Assembly (NCBI GenBank): GCA_017445995.1
Contig: JAFSRT010000001.1
Coordinates: 1 to 34,926 of the forward strand
Source of the DNA: Clostridia bacterium
GTDB lineage: Bacteria > Bacillota > Clostridia > Christensenellales > Borkfalkiaceae
DNA: 34,926 bases
Direction of reading: 5' to 3'
The notes beneath the pieces were generated by a model that had not been told where the DNA came from, did not search any database, and was given only the letters and a program-made list of their open reading frames with translations. Positions 24,350-32,457 of this stretch are shown in pieces; positions within the stretch are counted from its first letter, which is position 1; each line of letters opens with the position of its first letter. The position numbers and the translations under genes are program-made.

Positions 24350-24547
24350 ATTACGAGAAAGCGGAAAAATACGACGGGCATACCAGATTACGAGATAGAT
24401 AGTCTGGCAAGGGTTTTATTGCCTGCGATACAGAACTATTTTGCGACGGAAGAAGGACAAAGAGAATTTGCCGAGTGGCAAAAACAAAGACAACTGAATA
24501 AAAAATTAAATAAAAATCAAGAAACTTTATCGGAATCGAAAAGTTAA
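24350..24547 (+). CDS. Small element protein with non-ATG start (65 residues)
   Basis: A frame without an ATG codes for a hydrophilic protein containing TGIPDYEIDSLARVLLPAI and then EEGQREFAEWQKQ. I recall similar small proteins from Firmicutes mobile elements, but their function is unknown to me. AGGAGG lies at 24339-24344, so the start is either ATT 24350 (five bases) or ACG 24353 (eight bases). The coding pattern, the well-placed ribosome binding site and its position between relaxase and integrase support a real gene. An AT-rich terminator follows. Confidence 0.6.
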   Translation: MTRKRKNTTGIPDYEIDSLARVLLPAIQNYFATEEGQREFAEWQKQRQLNKKLNKNQETLSESKS

Positions 24548-24605
24548 TAACGCAATACATAGCGTTAAATGATGTAAAGTCGCCAAAAGTTAAGGCGCAG
24601 GTTTT

Positions 24606-24641
24606 AGCCGTTTTGTCCTTATAAAAACGGCTGTTTTTTTT
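24606..24641 (+). terminator. Intrinsic terminator before the integrase gene
   Basis: AGCCGTTTT (24606-24614) pairs with AAAACGGCT (24624-24632), followed by eight T. It separates the relaxase transcript from the integrase gene, which starts 40 bases later. Confidence 0.85.
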
Positions 24642-24680
24642 GTAAAAAAATTTTAAAATTAAATTAAAGGAGAAATTGTT

Positions 24681-25598
24681 ATGAAATATAAAGATTGGTT
24701 AAAAGAGTGGTTAAGACTGTATATAAAGCCTTATGTCAAAGAACGGACGTATGATAAATACGTTAAGCAAGTAGATTTACATATTATACCTTTATTGGGT
24801 GATTACGATATGGAAGATCTTACGGCAACTGTGTTGCAGGATTGGTCGGTAAAATTACAGGATAGCGGGCTTTCCCCTAATACCGTAAATAGCATAATAT
24901 CACGGTTAAAGGATTCGCTTAAAAAGGCAGTTATATCCGGCATTATCACGAAAGAGTTTTCGGGTAATATAATTCGCCCTAAAAGTAGAGAAAAACAGGT
25001 AGATTGTTTTAGCAAAGCGGGACAAAAGAAAATAGAACAATATATCTTAACAAAGCAAAAACCTAAATCATGCGGTTTTCTTATTTGTTTATACACGGGA
25101 CTGCGTATAGGCGAATTGCTTGCTTTAACTTGGAAAGACATTGACTTAAACAACGGCAGAATAATTGTAAATAAATCCTGTCACGACAGTTGGGTAAATG
25201 GTAAATATGTTAAGGTTATAGACACTACAAAAACCGAAAGTTCGGAAAGGATAATACCCCTGCCGAAACAATTATTGCCTATACTAAAAGACTTAAAGAA
25301 AAAGTCTAATCGTGATTATATAATTGACGGCAAGAGTGAATACGGGGCGCAAGTAAGGTCTTACCAAAAAACTTTTGAGAGATTGTTGAACAAGTTAAAT
25401 ATCCCGCATAAAGGCTTTCACTCATTACGACATACGTTTGCTACAAGAGCGTTAGAGTGCGGAATGGATATAAAGAGTTTATCTGAAATATTAGGTCATA
25501 AAAACCCGAATATAACCTTAAAGAGATATGCTCATTCTTTATACGAACATAAAGCGGATATGATGAATAAAATAGGCAGGATTTTACAGGAGATTTAA
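24681..25598 (+). CDS. int: Tyrosine recombinase / integrase
   Basis: A 305-residue site-specific recombinase. The N-terminal SAM-like core-binding domain (about 1-95) begins MKYKDWLKEWLRLYIKPYV. The catalytic domain has R142 (GLRIGELLAL), H247-SLR250-H (HSLRHTFATRAL), H273 (LGHKNPNITLKRY) and the nucleophile Y283. All expected catalytic residues are present, so it should be active. AAAGGAG precedes ATG 24681. The first 28 codons are nearly identical to the integrase stump at 1464. It is the last gene of the mobilizable element and presumably integrates and excises it. The target site is not evident. Confidence 0.93.
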   Translation: MKYKDWLKEWLRLYIKPYVKERTYDKYVKQVDLHIIPLLGDYDMEDLTATVLQDWSVKLQDSGLSPNTVNSIISRLKDSLKKAVISGIITKEFSGNIIRPKSREKQVDCFSKAGQKKIEQYILTKQKPKSCGFLICLYTGLRIGELLALTWKDIDLNNGRIIVNKSCHDSWVNGKYVKVIDTTKTESSERIIPLPKQLLPILKDLKKKSNRDYIIDGKSEYGAQVRSYQKTFERLLNKLNIPHKGFHSLRHTFATRALECGMDIKSLSEILGHKNPNITLKRYAHSLYEHKADMMNKIGRILQEI

Positions 25599-25615
25599 AG
25601 CTTAATTAACCATAT

Positions 25616-25646
25616 AAAAAAGCACATAGATTAAACTAATCTATGT
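25616..25646. repeat. Palindrome A of a repeated pair
   Basis: ACATAGATTA (25624-25633) and TAATCTATGT (25637-25646) with three bases between, preceded by AAAAAAGC and followed by ATCTTTT. It may terminate integrase transcription, but it is also a near copy of the palindrome at 25763-25785. A third half-copy (AAAAAGCACAGAGATTA) begins at 25660. Confidence 0.7.
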
Positions 25647-25717
25647 ATCTTTTCAGGATAAAAAGCACAGAGATTAAATATAAAAATGTCTTTTTTAATG
25701 GTAATAGTGGTATTTTG

Positions 25718-25746
25718 TTGCAATTTTCATTAAAAACATATATAAT
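25718..25746 (+). promoter_or_regulatory. Promoter of the leucine-rich-repeat surface protein
   Basis: TTGCAA (25718-25723) and TATAAT (25741-25746) with a 17-base spacer. The predicted start is near 25753, so the transcript begins just before palindrome B. Confidence 0.75.
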
Positions 25747-25756
25747 GTATGAGTAA

Positions 25757-25785
25757 AAAAGCACATAGATTAGTTTAATCTGTGT
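25757..25785. repeat. Palindrome B at the 5' end of the surface-protein transcript
   Basis: ACATAGATTA (25763-25772) and TAATCTGTGT (25776-25785) with three bases between; same sequence as palindrome A apart from one base and the loop, and with the same AAAAAAGC in front. Being placed at the predicted transcription start, it could be an operator or an mRNA 5' hairpin. Confidence 0.65.
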
Positions 25786-25828
25786 AATTTCTTGAAAAAC
25801 ATATTTACATTATATCAAAGAGGTGTTT

Positions 25829-28800
25829 ATGAAAAAGGTTGCATTGAAGATTTTAATTCTTTGTATGGCGATTTGTTCGGCGTGCTTTGTGTTTACCGCG
25901 TGCGGTGATAATACGGTTGACAATGATGTGTGTACTCACGATGACATCGCTGTTGTTTACGAAGATCATGACGAAAATGTTCATATTGTTAAGAGGGTCT
26001 GTCGTAATTGCAAGGAGATAATCGAACAAAAAGAAGAAATACACAACAATAGACTTGTTAACAGAGTTGAGCCGGCTTCTTACTTTGACGAGGGATACGA
26101 AGAATACGTATGTGAAGATTGCGGGCATATAAGTTGCGTCTATTTTGGGCACGAGCATTCGCTACGATACGTTCAAGGGGAGGATGCCACTTGTACGACC
26201 GAGGGGCGTGGCGGTTACTATGTTTGCGAAGAATGCGGAATGATGTTTTCGGACGAAAACGGCGATTTTCGCATATATGATATTCCGAGGACCGGTTATG
26301 CGGCGCATGAGATAGACGAAAGTCATGAATATAAAGCGTCAACGTGCGATGAAAACGGTAACGAAGAATATTATCATTGCAGTGTATGCGATAAATATTT
26401 CGGAACTATCGACGAACATAGATATCTTTACGATTTCGCCGACGATTTTATAATAAACAAAAGTCACGATTTAAACGTGTACTCTTGGGGTACGAATGCA
26501 CGCTGTGAAGAAGATGGCGAATATTACGTATATAGATGCGATAATTGTGAAAAATTCTTCATCAGTGTTGGCGGAGAGTATCAGGAAATCGAAGATTTAG
26601 ACACGTTTGACAGAACTATTCCCGCGCTCGGGCATAATTACGGAGAAATAATGGCAAACGGCTTTGTTTCCGAATCTGTGTGTTCCCGTTGCGGCAAGCA
26701 TTCGGATCAATCTGTCAATATTAGCAACGTTAATAAAACCGATTTAGAGGTTTTCAATTATACCGTTGCAGGAAACACGTTAACCATTACCGGAATAAAA
26801 GGCGATAAGGAAGGCAATTGTCCTTCATATTTAACCATAGATTTTCCGGATTATTCTAAAGTTGAGATTGCAGATAATGCTTTCGATTATTTATCTGCCG
26901 ATAATCAGACCCGACCTTCAATCAGCCAAATCTATTTGGGCGAAAACGTGAGATATTTCGGTGCGCAATCTAATTACAACGTTGAAAAATTGATATTTGC
27001 GACAAACGATTTTAAAATCGGCGGCAGAGTAAGCGGAGTTAAAGAAGTATTTATCAGCAACAGCAGCGGCGGCGCTCAAAATATACTGAATTCTGCAAGT
27101 GACACACAAATCTTTAACGACGGATTTAATTTGTTTTGGTATCCGAGTTACGATTCCACCGGAAAATTCAAAGCCACGATTGAAGACACGTATTATTGCA
27201 ACGCATCAAAACAGGTTAAGGGGTTAAGAGGTTGCGGCAGTTTTGTGAATATCGTTTTCATTGCAGATAGTGCGTCCAAAAAGGTCGTAATGTCGGGCGA
27301 ATACGGTTGGTTTAAAAATTATGAAAATATTAAAATAATAACGGCATCGGCAGCGATGGGATACGTCGGCGATGATGAAGATTATTCTTATACGATTGAA
27401 GGGAATATTTACGCTCCAAACGTATATATTGAATTAAAATCTATTATGATGAGTTCCGATTCAAGTATAAAGTGTAAAAATTTATACTATAAAGGAACAC
27501 CTTCGGAATATGCGGATAATGTAAAATTGGCGGCAAGAGAACAAATCACAAGTTCCCATTCGACGTATTTTTATCAAAAGGCGAAAACTGTCAGTAGAGA
27601 AATAGGGTATTATTTAGCAAATGCGATTAACCTTTACGAATCTAACGGTATTATAAACGATTATCAGTTTTACGGTTTATCCGGTATCGACAAGGTTTGG
27701 TTTGAAAATTGTACGGAAATAGGTAATTACGTTACTAATGCGAAAGTAGTTTATTTGTATCCGTGCTTAAAATCAATCGGCTTTAATTTTGATGATAACG
27801 TCGAAGTGTTTACCGAGAGGGACGGGTATTTATATATAGGAAACGAAGATAACCCGTATCTATTGATGTACAGCAGTAATGGCAATTCTTCGGATATTAT
27901 CTCAATAGATTCGAATACTAAGTTTTTGCATATGTCTGACGGCAGAAGATTTACCGTGTATTATAACGAAACGGAAATCAACTGGTCTGAAGACTTATTG
28001 TCCAACTACGTTTATATTGATAATCTGTATGTTTTAGACGATAACGGGGATTATACGTATCTTGGCAACAAGTATTCAAAAATGAATACGCTTAAATTGT
28101 ATAATTCTCCGTTTGAAGAAAGACTTACGATTAACAGTTATAGATTCAGGCGGTTTAATTTCTTGGAAAACGTAGAGATTACCAACTACAAGCTTGTGGG
28201 TGATTGTTTCAATGATTGTACCAACATAAAGAGTATAGCACTTTCAGACTGCTCGTATGAATTGGGAAATGAACAATACAGGATATTTACCGGCTCTTAC
28301 CCGACCAAAATTTCCGCGCCTCTTTATATGATGAATATTGTTGCACCTAGCAACCAATTGGTTGAATATGAAATAAATAGCGCGTTGGACGATTCAGGTA
28401 GATGGATTACGGAAATAAAAGGATGGAGAAACCGCTATTGTGCATATCCGAATCTGGAAAGAATTACCGCAACGTCCTCCGTTTTGGGCAGTCAGGATGG
28501 ATTATCTCACGTAGTGAAAATCGGCGATTATGCTTTCTATAATTGTGCGAAATTAAAGGAATTCCCGTTTGCATATATTCAGGAGTTCGGGAAATACTCG
28601 ATGTCCGGAACGAGAATCGAAACGCTCAAATTATATGCGAGAGAATGTGTATACGGCATTGCATTCGACGCATTGGATTGCGACAATGCTCACCTTGGCG
28701 AGATTATCCTTGCCGTGTATCCGAACGATAATAGCGAATACAATTTAAACGCATATTTTAACGGTCTTTTGACCACCGGATCGACAAATCCATTCCAATA

Positions 28801-30916
28801 TGCCGATAAAGTCAAAGTTCACTTTTATGTCAACGGCGCAGGTTTTACGGAGAACCCTGAAGACCTTTCGGACGAAACGTCGAATCATCACTCGTATTTT
28901 GAAAAAATATCTTCGGATTATGACGGATATATTTACGATAAAGCGTTAAAAGGTTTTGAAAAATTCGTCAAAGAAATCTATGCGCCTAATGCGAGGATTG
29001 GTGTTTATAGTCGAGAAGACTTGCGAAATCTTGCAAAATTAGAGAAAATAACGGTGAATGATTTATCCGCCTATCTTCCGTCATCTATAAAAGAAGTATG
29101 CATTACCGGTGAAGAAAGTCCCAGATTGGACAATAGCGATCAATTGTCGGATTTGATTGTATATCACGGAACGACGTTGTTGAAGATCGGTGCGCAAACA
29201 ACTTTCACTGTTCCGGAGTTTATTACGGTTATAGGGGGAGCATTTAAAAATTGTAGCAGTTTAACAAGTGTTGTTATAGGAGACAGTGTGACTTCTATCA
29301 GTAGTGGAGCGTTCAGAAATTGCAGCGGTTTAAAAAATATAACGATACCCGATAACGTTGCGAGTATAGGTCTAGAAGCGTTCTATGGTTGCAGTAGTTT
29401 AGAGAGTATAACTATACCGTTTGTAGGTGCAACAAAAGACGGTACAAGCGATACGTGTTTCGGATATATATTCGGAGCAGGGTCTCGTCACTATAATTCT
29501 TATTACGTACCGTCTTCATTAAAAACTGTAGTCATAACGGGCGGGAACATACCGTCTTATGCGTTCTCTGGTTGTAGCAGTATAACGAGCATAACTATAT
29601 CGGAAAGCGTAACGAGTATAGGAAGTGATGCGTTCGAGGGTTGCAATAGTTTAACGAGTGTATATTATACTGGGACAGCAAGTCAATGGTCGCAAATAGA
29701 TAGCTTATCGAATTTGATGTTCTTAAATCCGACGTTGTATATAAACAATGAGCCTTTGACAAACGTAGTATTACAAAATATAACCGAAATCAAGCCTTAT
29801 GCGTTCTATAATTGTAGCACTCTAACGAGTATAACTATACCGGAAGCAGTTACGAGTATAGGTGATTCTGCTTTCGGCGGATGTTCCTCATTAGAGAGCA
29901 TAACGCTACCGTTTGTAGGAAATAATGAATCTGCAACAAGTGCAAGCCGGAGTACGTTATTCGGATCTATATTCGGTACAAGTAGTTATACGGGCGGAAC
30001 GGCAACAAAACAATATTATTCAAGCGGTATTACTAATTATGCGACATACTACATACCATCGTCGCTAAAAACCGTAACTGTAACTGGTGGCAACATCTTA
30101 TATGGAGCGTTCTATGGTTGCACAAGTTTAACGAGTATAACACTGCCTGATAGTATAACGAGTATAGGAAGTAAGGCGTTCTATGGTTGCAGTAGTTTAC
30201 AATACAACGAATATGATAACGGATATTATTTAGGTAACAATACAAATCCTTACGTTGTTTTCGTAAAAGCAAAATCAAAAGATATTACAAGTTGTCAAAT
30301 AAATGCAAATACTAAATTTATCGGTGAAGATGCGTTTTATGGTTGCAATAATTTATCAAGTATAATTATACCGGACGGCGTAACGAGTATAGGAACTCAA
30401 GCGTTCTTTGATTGTGGTAATTTAACGAATATCATTATACCAAACAGCGTAACGAGTATAGGAACTCAAGCGTTCTCTGCTTGCGGTAGCTTACAATACA
30501 ACGAATATGATAACGGATATTATTTAGGTAACGAAACTAATCTTTACGTTGTATTTATAAAGGCAAAATCCACAAATGTTACTTCTTGTAAGATAAATAG
30601 CGAAACTAGGTTTATATATTGTTTTGCATTCTCTGGTTGCAATAGTTTAACGAGCATGATTATACCCGAAGCAGTAACGAGTATAGGAGATTATGCGTTT
30701 AGTAATTGCAGGAATTTAACGAGTATAACTATACCAGAAACTGTAACGAGTATAGGAAGTGAAGCGTTCTCTGGTTGCAAAAATTTAGCGATTATAAATT
30801 ACGGAGGAACAAAGCGGCAATGGTGGTCAGAAATAAGCAAAGGCTCCGATTGGTATAACGGCGTTTCTACTTCCTGCACAGTGTCTTGCTCGGATGGCGA
30901 CATTACGATATTTTGA
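25829..30916 (+). CDS. Large BspA-like leucine-rich-repeat surface lipoprotein
   Basis: A 1695-residue secreted protein. A signal peptide with a hydrophobic core ends at a lipobox-like FTAC, giving lipid-modified C25. Residues 30-300 contain six CxxC pairs in repeats of the form C-x3-G-xn-Y-x-C-x2-C (for example YYVCEECG, YYHCSVCD), suggesting zinc-ribbon-like modules. A long central part (about 300-1110) is an irregular, BspA-like repeat region. From about 1115 to the end there are regular BspA-type leucine-rich repeats of the form LTSITIPDSVTSIGSKAF-x-GC. No cell-wall sorting signal is visible. I chose ATG 25829, five bases after AGAGG, rather than GTG 25823. Related proteins bind host surfaces or matrix; that function here is inference. 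It has its own promoter and a terminator at 30954. Confidence 0.88.
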   Translation: MKKVALKILILCMAICSACFVFTACGDNTVDNDVCTHDDIAVVYEDHDENVHIVKRVCRNCKEIIEQKEEIHNNRLVNRVEPASYFDEGYEEYVCEDCGHISCVYFGHEHSLRYVQGEDATCTTEGRGGYYVCEECGMMFSDENGDFRIYDIPRTGYAAHEIDESHEYKASTCDENGNEEYYHCSVCDKYFGTIDEHRYLYDFADDFIINKSHDLNVYSWGTNARCEEDGEYYVYRCDNCEKFFISVGGEYQEIEDLDTFDRTIPALGHNYGEIMANGFVSESVCSRCGKHSDQSVNISNVNKTDLEVFNYTVAGNTLTITGIKGDKEGNCPSYLTIDFPDYSKVEIADNAFDYLSADNQTRPSISQIYLGENVRYFGAQSNYNVEKLIFATNDFKIGGRVSGVKEVFISNSSGGAQNILNSASDTQIFNDGFNLFWYPSYDSTGKFKATIEDTYYCNASKQVKGLRGCGSFVNIVFIADSASKKVVMSGEYGWFKNYENIKIITASAAMGYVGDDEDYSYTIEGNIYAPNVYIELKSIMMSSDSSIKCKNLYYKGTPSEYADNVKLAAREQITSSHSTYFYQKAKTVSREIGYYLANAINLYESNGIINDYQFYGLSGIDKVWFENCTEIGNYVTNAKVVYLYPCLKSIGFNFDDNVEVFTERDGYLYIGNEDNPYLLMYSSNGNSSDIISIDSNTKFLHMSDGRRFTVYYNETEINWSEDLLSNYVYIDNLYVLDDNGDYTYLGNKYSKMNTLKLYNSPFEERLTINSYRFRRFNFLENVEITNYKLVGDCFNDCTNIKSIALSDCSYELGNEQYRIFTGSYPTKISAPLYMMNIVAPSNQLVEYEINSALDDSGRWITEIKGWRNRYCAYPNLERITATSSVLGSQDGLSHVVKIGDYAFYNCAKLKEFPFAYIQEFGKYSMSGTRIETLKLYARECVYGIAFDALDCDNAHLGEIILAVYPNDNSEYNLNAYFNGLLTTGSTNPFQYADKVKVHFYVNGAGFTENPEDLSDETSNHHSYFEKISSDYDGYIYDKALKGFEKFVKEIYAPNARIGVYSREDLRNLAKLEKITVNDLSAYLPSSIKEVCITGEESPRLDNSDQLSDLIVYHGTTLLKIGAQTTFTVPEFITVIGGAFKNCSSLTSVVIGDSVTSISSGAFRNCSGLKNITIPDNVASIGLEAFYGCSSLESITIPFVGATKDGTSDTCFGYIFGAGSRHYNSYYVPSSLKTVVITGGNIPSYAFSGCSSITSITISESVTSIGSDAFEGCNSLTSVYYTGTASQWSQIDSLSNLMFLNPTLYINNEPLTNVVLQNITEIKPYAFYNCSTLTSITIPEAVTSIGDSAFGGCSSLESITLPFVGNNESATSASRSTLFGSIFGTSSYTGGTATKQYYSSGITNYATYYIPSSLKTVTVTGGNILYGAFYGCTSLTSITLPDSITSIGSKAFYGCSSLQYNEYDNGYYLGNNTNPYVVFVKAKSKDITSCQINANTKFIGEDAFYGCNNLSSIIIPDGVTSIGTQAFFDCGNLTNIIIPNSVTSIGTQAFSACGSLQYNEYDNGYYLGNETNLYVVFIKAKSTNVTSCKINSETRFIYCFAFSGCNSLTSMIIPEAVTSIGDYAFSNCRNLTSITIPETVTSIGSEAFSGCKNLAIINYGGTKRQWWSEISKGSDWYNGVSTSCTVSCSDGDITIF
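30197..30238 (+). repeat. 42-base direct repeat, copy 1 (inside the surface-protein gene)
   Basis: Identical to 30491-30532. It encodes LQYNEYDNGYYLGN within a duplicated repeat module of the surface protein, and the neighbouring codons are similar but diverged, so the duplication is recent or maintained by recombination. Confidence 0.85.
30491..30532 (+). repeat. 42-base direct repeat, copy 2 (inside the surface-protein gene)
   Basis: Second copy of the repeat at 30197-30238, 294 bases downstream. The distance is a multiple of three, so a recombination between the copies would delete 98 codons in frame. Confidence 0.85.
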
Positions 30917-30953
30917 AATTCATAAGCAGATAAAGATTAAATATTAAAAGTTT

Positions 30954-30979
30954 ACGGGGGTCCGCGCGACTCCCGTTTT
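30954..30979 (+). terminator. Terminator after the surface-protein gene
   Basis: ACGGG (30954-30958) pairs with CCCGT (30972-30976), with an inner GT/AC pair, followed by TTTT. It lies 37 bases after the stop codon. The stem is short, so efficiency is uncertain. Confidence 0.6.
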
Positions 30980-31095
30980 CATTAAATAAGTATGATACAT
31001 AAGTTTTACTCTAAAAAATATTGACAATAAAAAGTTTTTCGAGTAGAGGTGTGACAATTTTCCCTATAATTTTTTAATAAAAATGTCATAAACTA

Positions 31096-31124
31096 TTGAC
31101 TCAATAAGTTAATTGTTATATAAT
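31096..31124 (+). promoter_or_regulatory. Promoter of the ATPase genes
   Basis: TTGACT (31096-31101) and TATAAT (31119-31124) with 17 bases between, about 47 bases before the start at 31179. Between the preceding terminator and this promoter I see only AT-rich sequence with scattered TGACA/TGTCA motifs. Confidence 0.75.
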
Positions 31125-31178
31125 AGTATTGAAAATTTTTGCATATCAATACGAAAAAATCTAATATATAGGTGTGTT

Positions 31179-32429
31179 ATGGAAATTAAAAGAGAAAAAT
31201 ATTTAAGTAAACTTGTAAGCAGGATGCACAACGGTTTAATTAAAGTTATAACCGGAATTCGTCGATCGGGCAAATCGTATTTGCTGTTTGAAATTTTTTA
31301 TAATTATCTTAAAGAGCAGGGCGTTGACGACTACCATATTATCAAACTTGCGTTGGACGATAGAAAAAACAAAGAATATCGTAATCCGGATAACCTGTAT
31401 AATTACGTTAAAAGCAAAATCGTTGACGATAAGCAGTATTATATTCTTCTTGACGAAGTTCAGTACGCCAGCGAGTTCGAAGACGTGCTTAACGGCTTTT
31501 TGCATATAGACAACGCCGATACCTACGTTACGGGTAGTAATGCAAAATTTTTATCCAAAGATATAATAACCGAATTCCGCGGGCGCGGGGATGAAATACA
31601 TATTTCACCGTTATCATTTAAAGAGTTTTATTCGGTATATGACGGAACGAAGGAAAACGCTTGGAAAGAGTATTGTCTTTACGGCGGATTGCCGAAAATT
31701 TTAGAGTATAAGACTTGCGACGATAAAGTATCTTACCTTAAAAATATCTTTGAAGAAACTTATTTGACGGATATAAAAGAAAGAAACAAAGTGCGTAACG
31801 ATGCGGAACTTTCGGAACTTTTGGATATTCTTTCGTCATCTATTGGTTCGCTGACTAATCCTAAAAAATTATCCGATACATTTAAAAGCGTAAAGCAAGT
31901 TTCGGTTCATCCCGATACACTCAACAACTATCTTGAATACTTGTCTGACTCGTATTTGATTTCGCAATCGAAACGATACGATATTAAAGGCAAAAGATAT
32001 ATTAACACGCCGTCAAAGTATTATTTTACCGATATGGGACTTCGTAACGCACGGCTTAACTTCCGTCAGAACGAAGAAACGCATATTATGGAAAACGTTA
32101 TCTATAACGAACTGAAAATTATGGGTTACAGTATTGACGTGGGCGTTGTGGAATACAGTAAAACCGAAAACTGCAAACAGGTAAGAGTGCAGGCGGAAGT
32201 GGATTTTGTTTGCAATAAGGCGGACAAGCGTTATTATATTCAGTCCGCGTTGCGAATGCCCGACAGGGAGAAAATGTTGCAAGAGCAGAATTCTTTAACG
32301 AGAATTGCCGATTCGTTTAAAAAAATCATCATAACGAAAGACGCGGTAATGACGCATTACAACGAAGACGGGGTATTGATTTTAGACTTATTTGACTTTT
32401 TATTAGACGAAAACAGTTTGGAAATTTAA
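31179..32429 (+). CDS. AAA-type ATPase with a DUF4143-type C-terminal domain
   Basis: A 416-residue protein of the widespread bacterial AAA_14/DUF4143 group. It has Walker A GIRRSGKS (26-33), Walker B YILLDEVQ with D92-E93 (87-95), and a C-terminal half containing LSDSYLISQSKRYDIKGKRY and a PD-(D/E)xK-like stretch (QAEVDFVC). The cellular function of this group is not known; it is common in anaerobes and often lies alone or near mobile DNA. I chose ATG 31179, because the open frame extends upstream through the promoter and MEIKREKYL is the typical start. The ribosome binding site is weak (AGGTG). The KAP-like gene follows after 28 bases, so the two may be co-transcribed. Confidence 0.85.
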   Translation: MEIKREKYLSKLVSRMHNGLIKVITGIRRSGKSYLLFEIFYNYLKEQGVDDYHIIKLALDDRKNKEYRNPDNLYNYVKSKIVDDKQYYILLDEVQYASEFEDVLNGFLHIDNADTYVTGSNAKFLSKDIITEFRGRGDEIHISPLSFKEFYSVYDGTKENAWKEYCLYGGLPKILEYKTCDDKVSYLKNIFEETYLTDIKERNKVRNDAELSELLDILSSSIGSLTNPKKLSDTFKSVKQVSVHPDTLNNYLEYLSDSYLISQSKRYDIKGKRYINTPSKYYFTDMGLRNARLNFRQNEETHIMENVIYNELKIMGYSIDVGVVEYSKTENCKQVRVQAEVDFVCNKADKRYYIQSALRMPDREKMLQEQNSLTRIADSFKKIIITKDAVMTHYNEDGVLILDLFDFLLDENSLEI

Positions 32430-32457
32430 GTTTGAAAAAATACAAAGGAGAAAAATT

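Larger units (their letters stand above)
21328..25650. mobile_element. Mobilizable element with MobV relaxase and tyrosine integrase (borders approximate)
   Basis: Between tRNA-Ala and the surface-protein gene lie an unknown HTH protein, an oriT-like palindrome, a MobV relaxase, a small accessory gene and a tyrosine integrase, which is the gene set of a small integrative mobilizable element. There is no transfer apparatus, so it would need a helper conjugative element. The borders are only bracketed by the last chromosomal feature on the left and the end of the integrase on the right; no flanking direct repeat was found. Confidence 0.65.

Noticed and set aside
25616..25785. CRISPR array
   Set aside because: Only two full copies and one half-copy, palindromic, irregularly spaced, with no cas genes.
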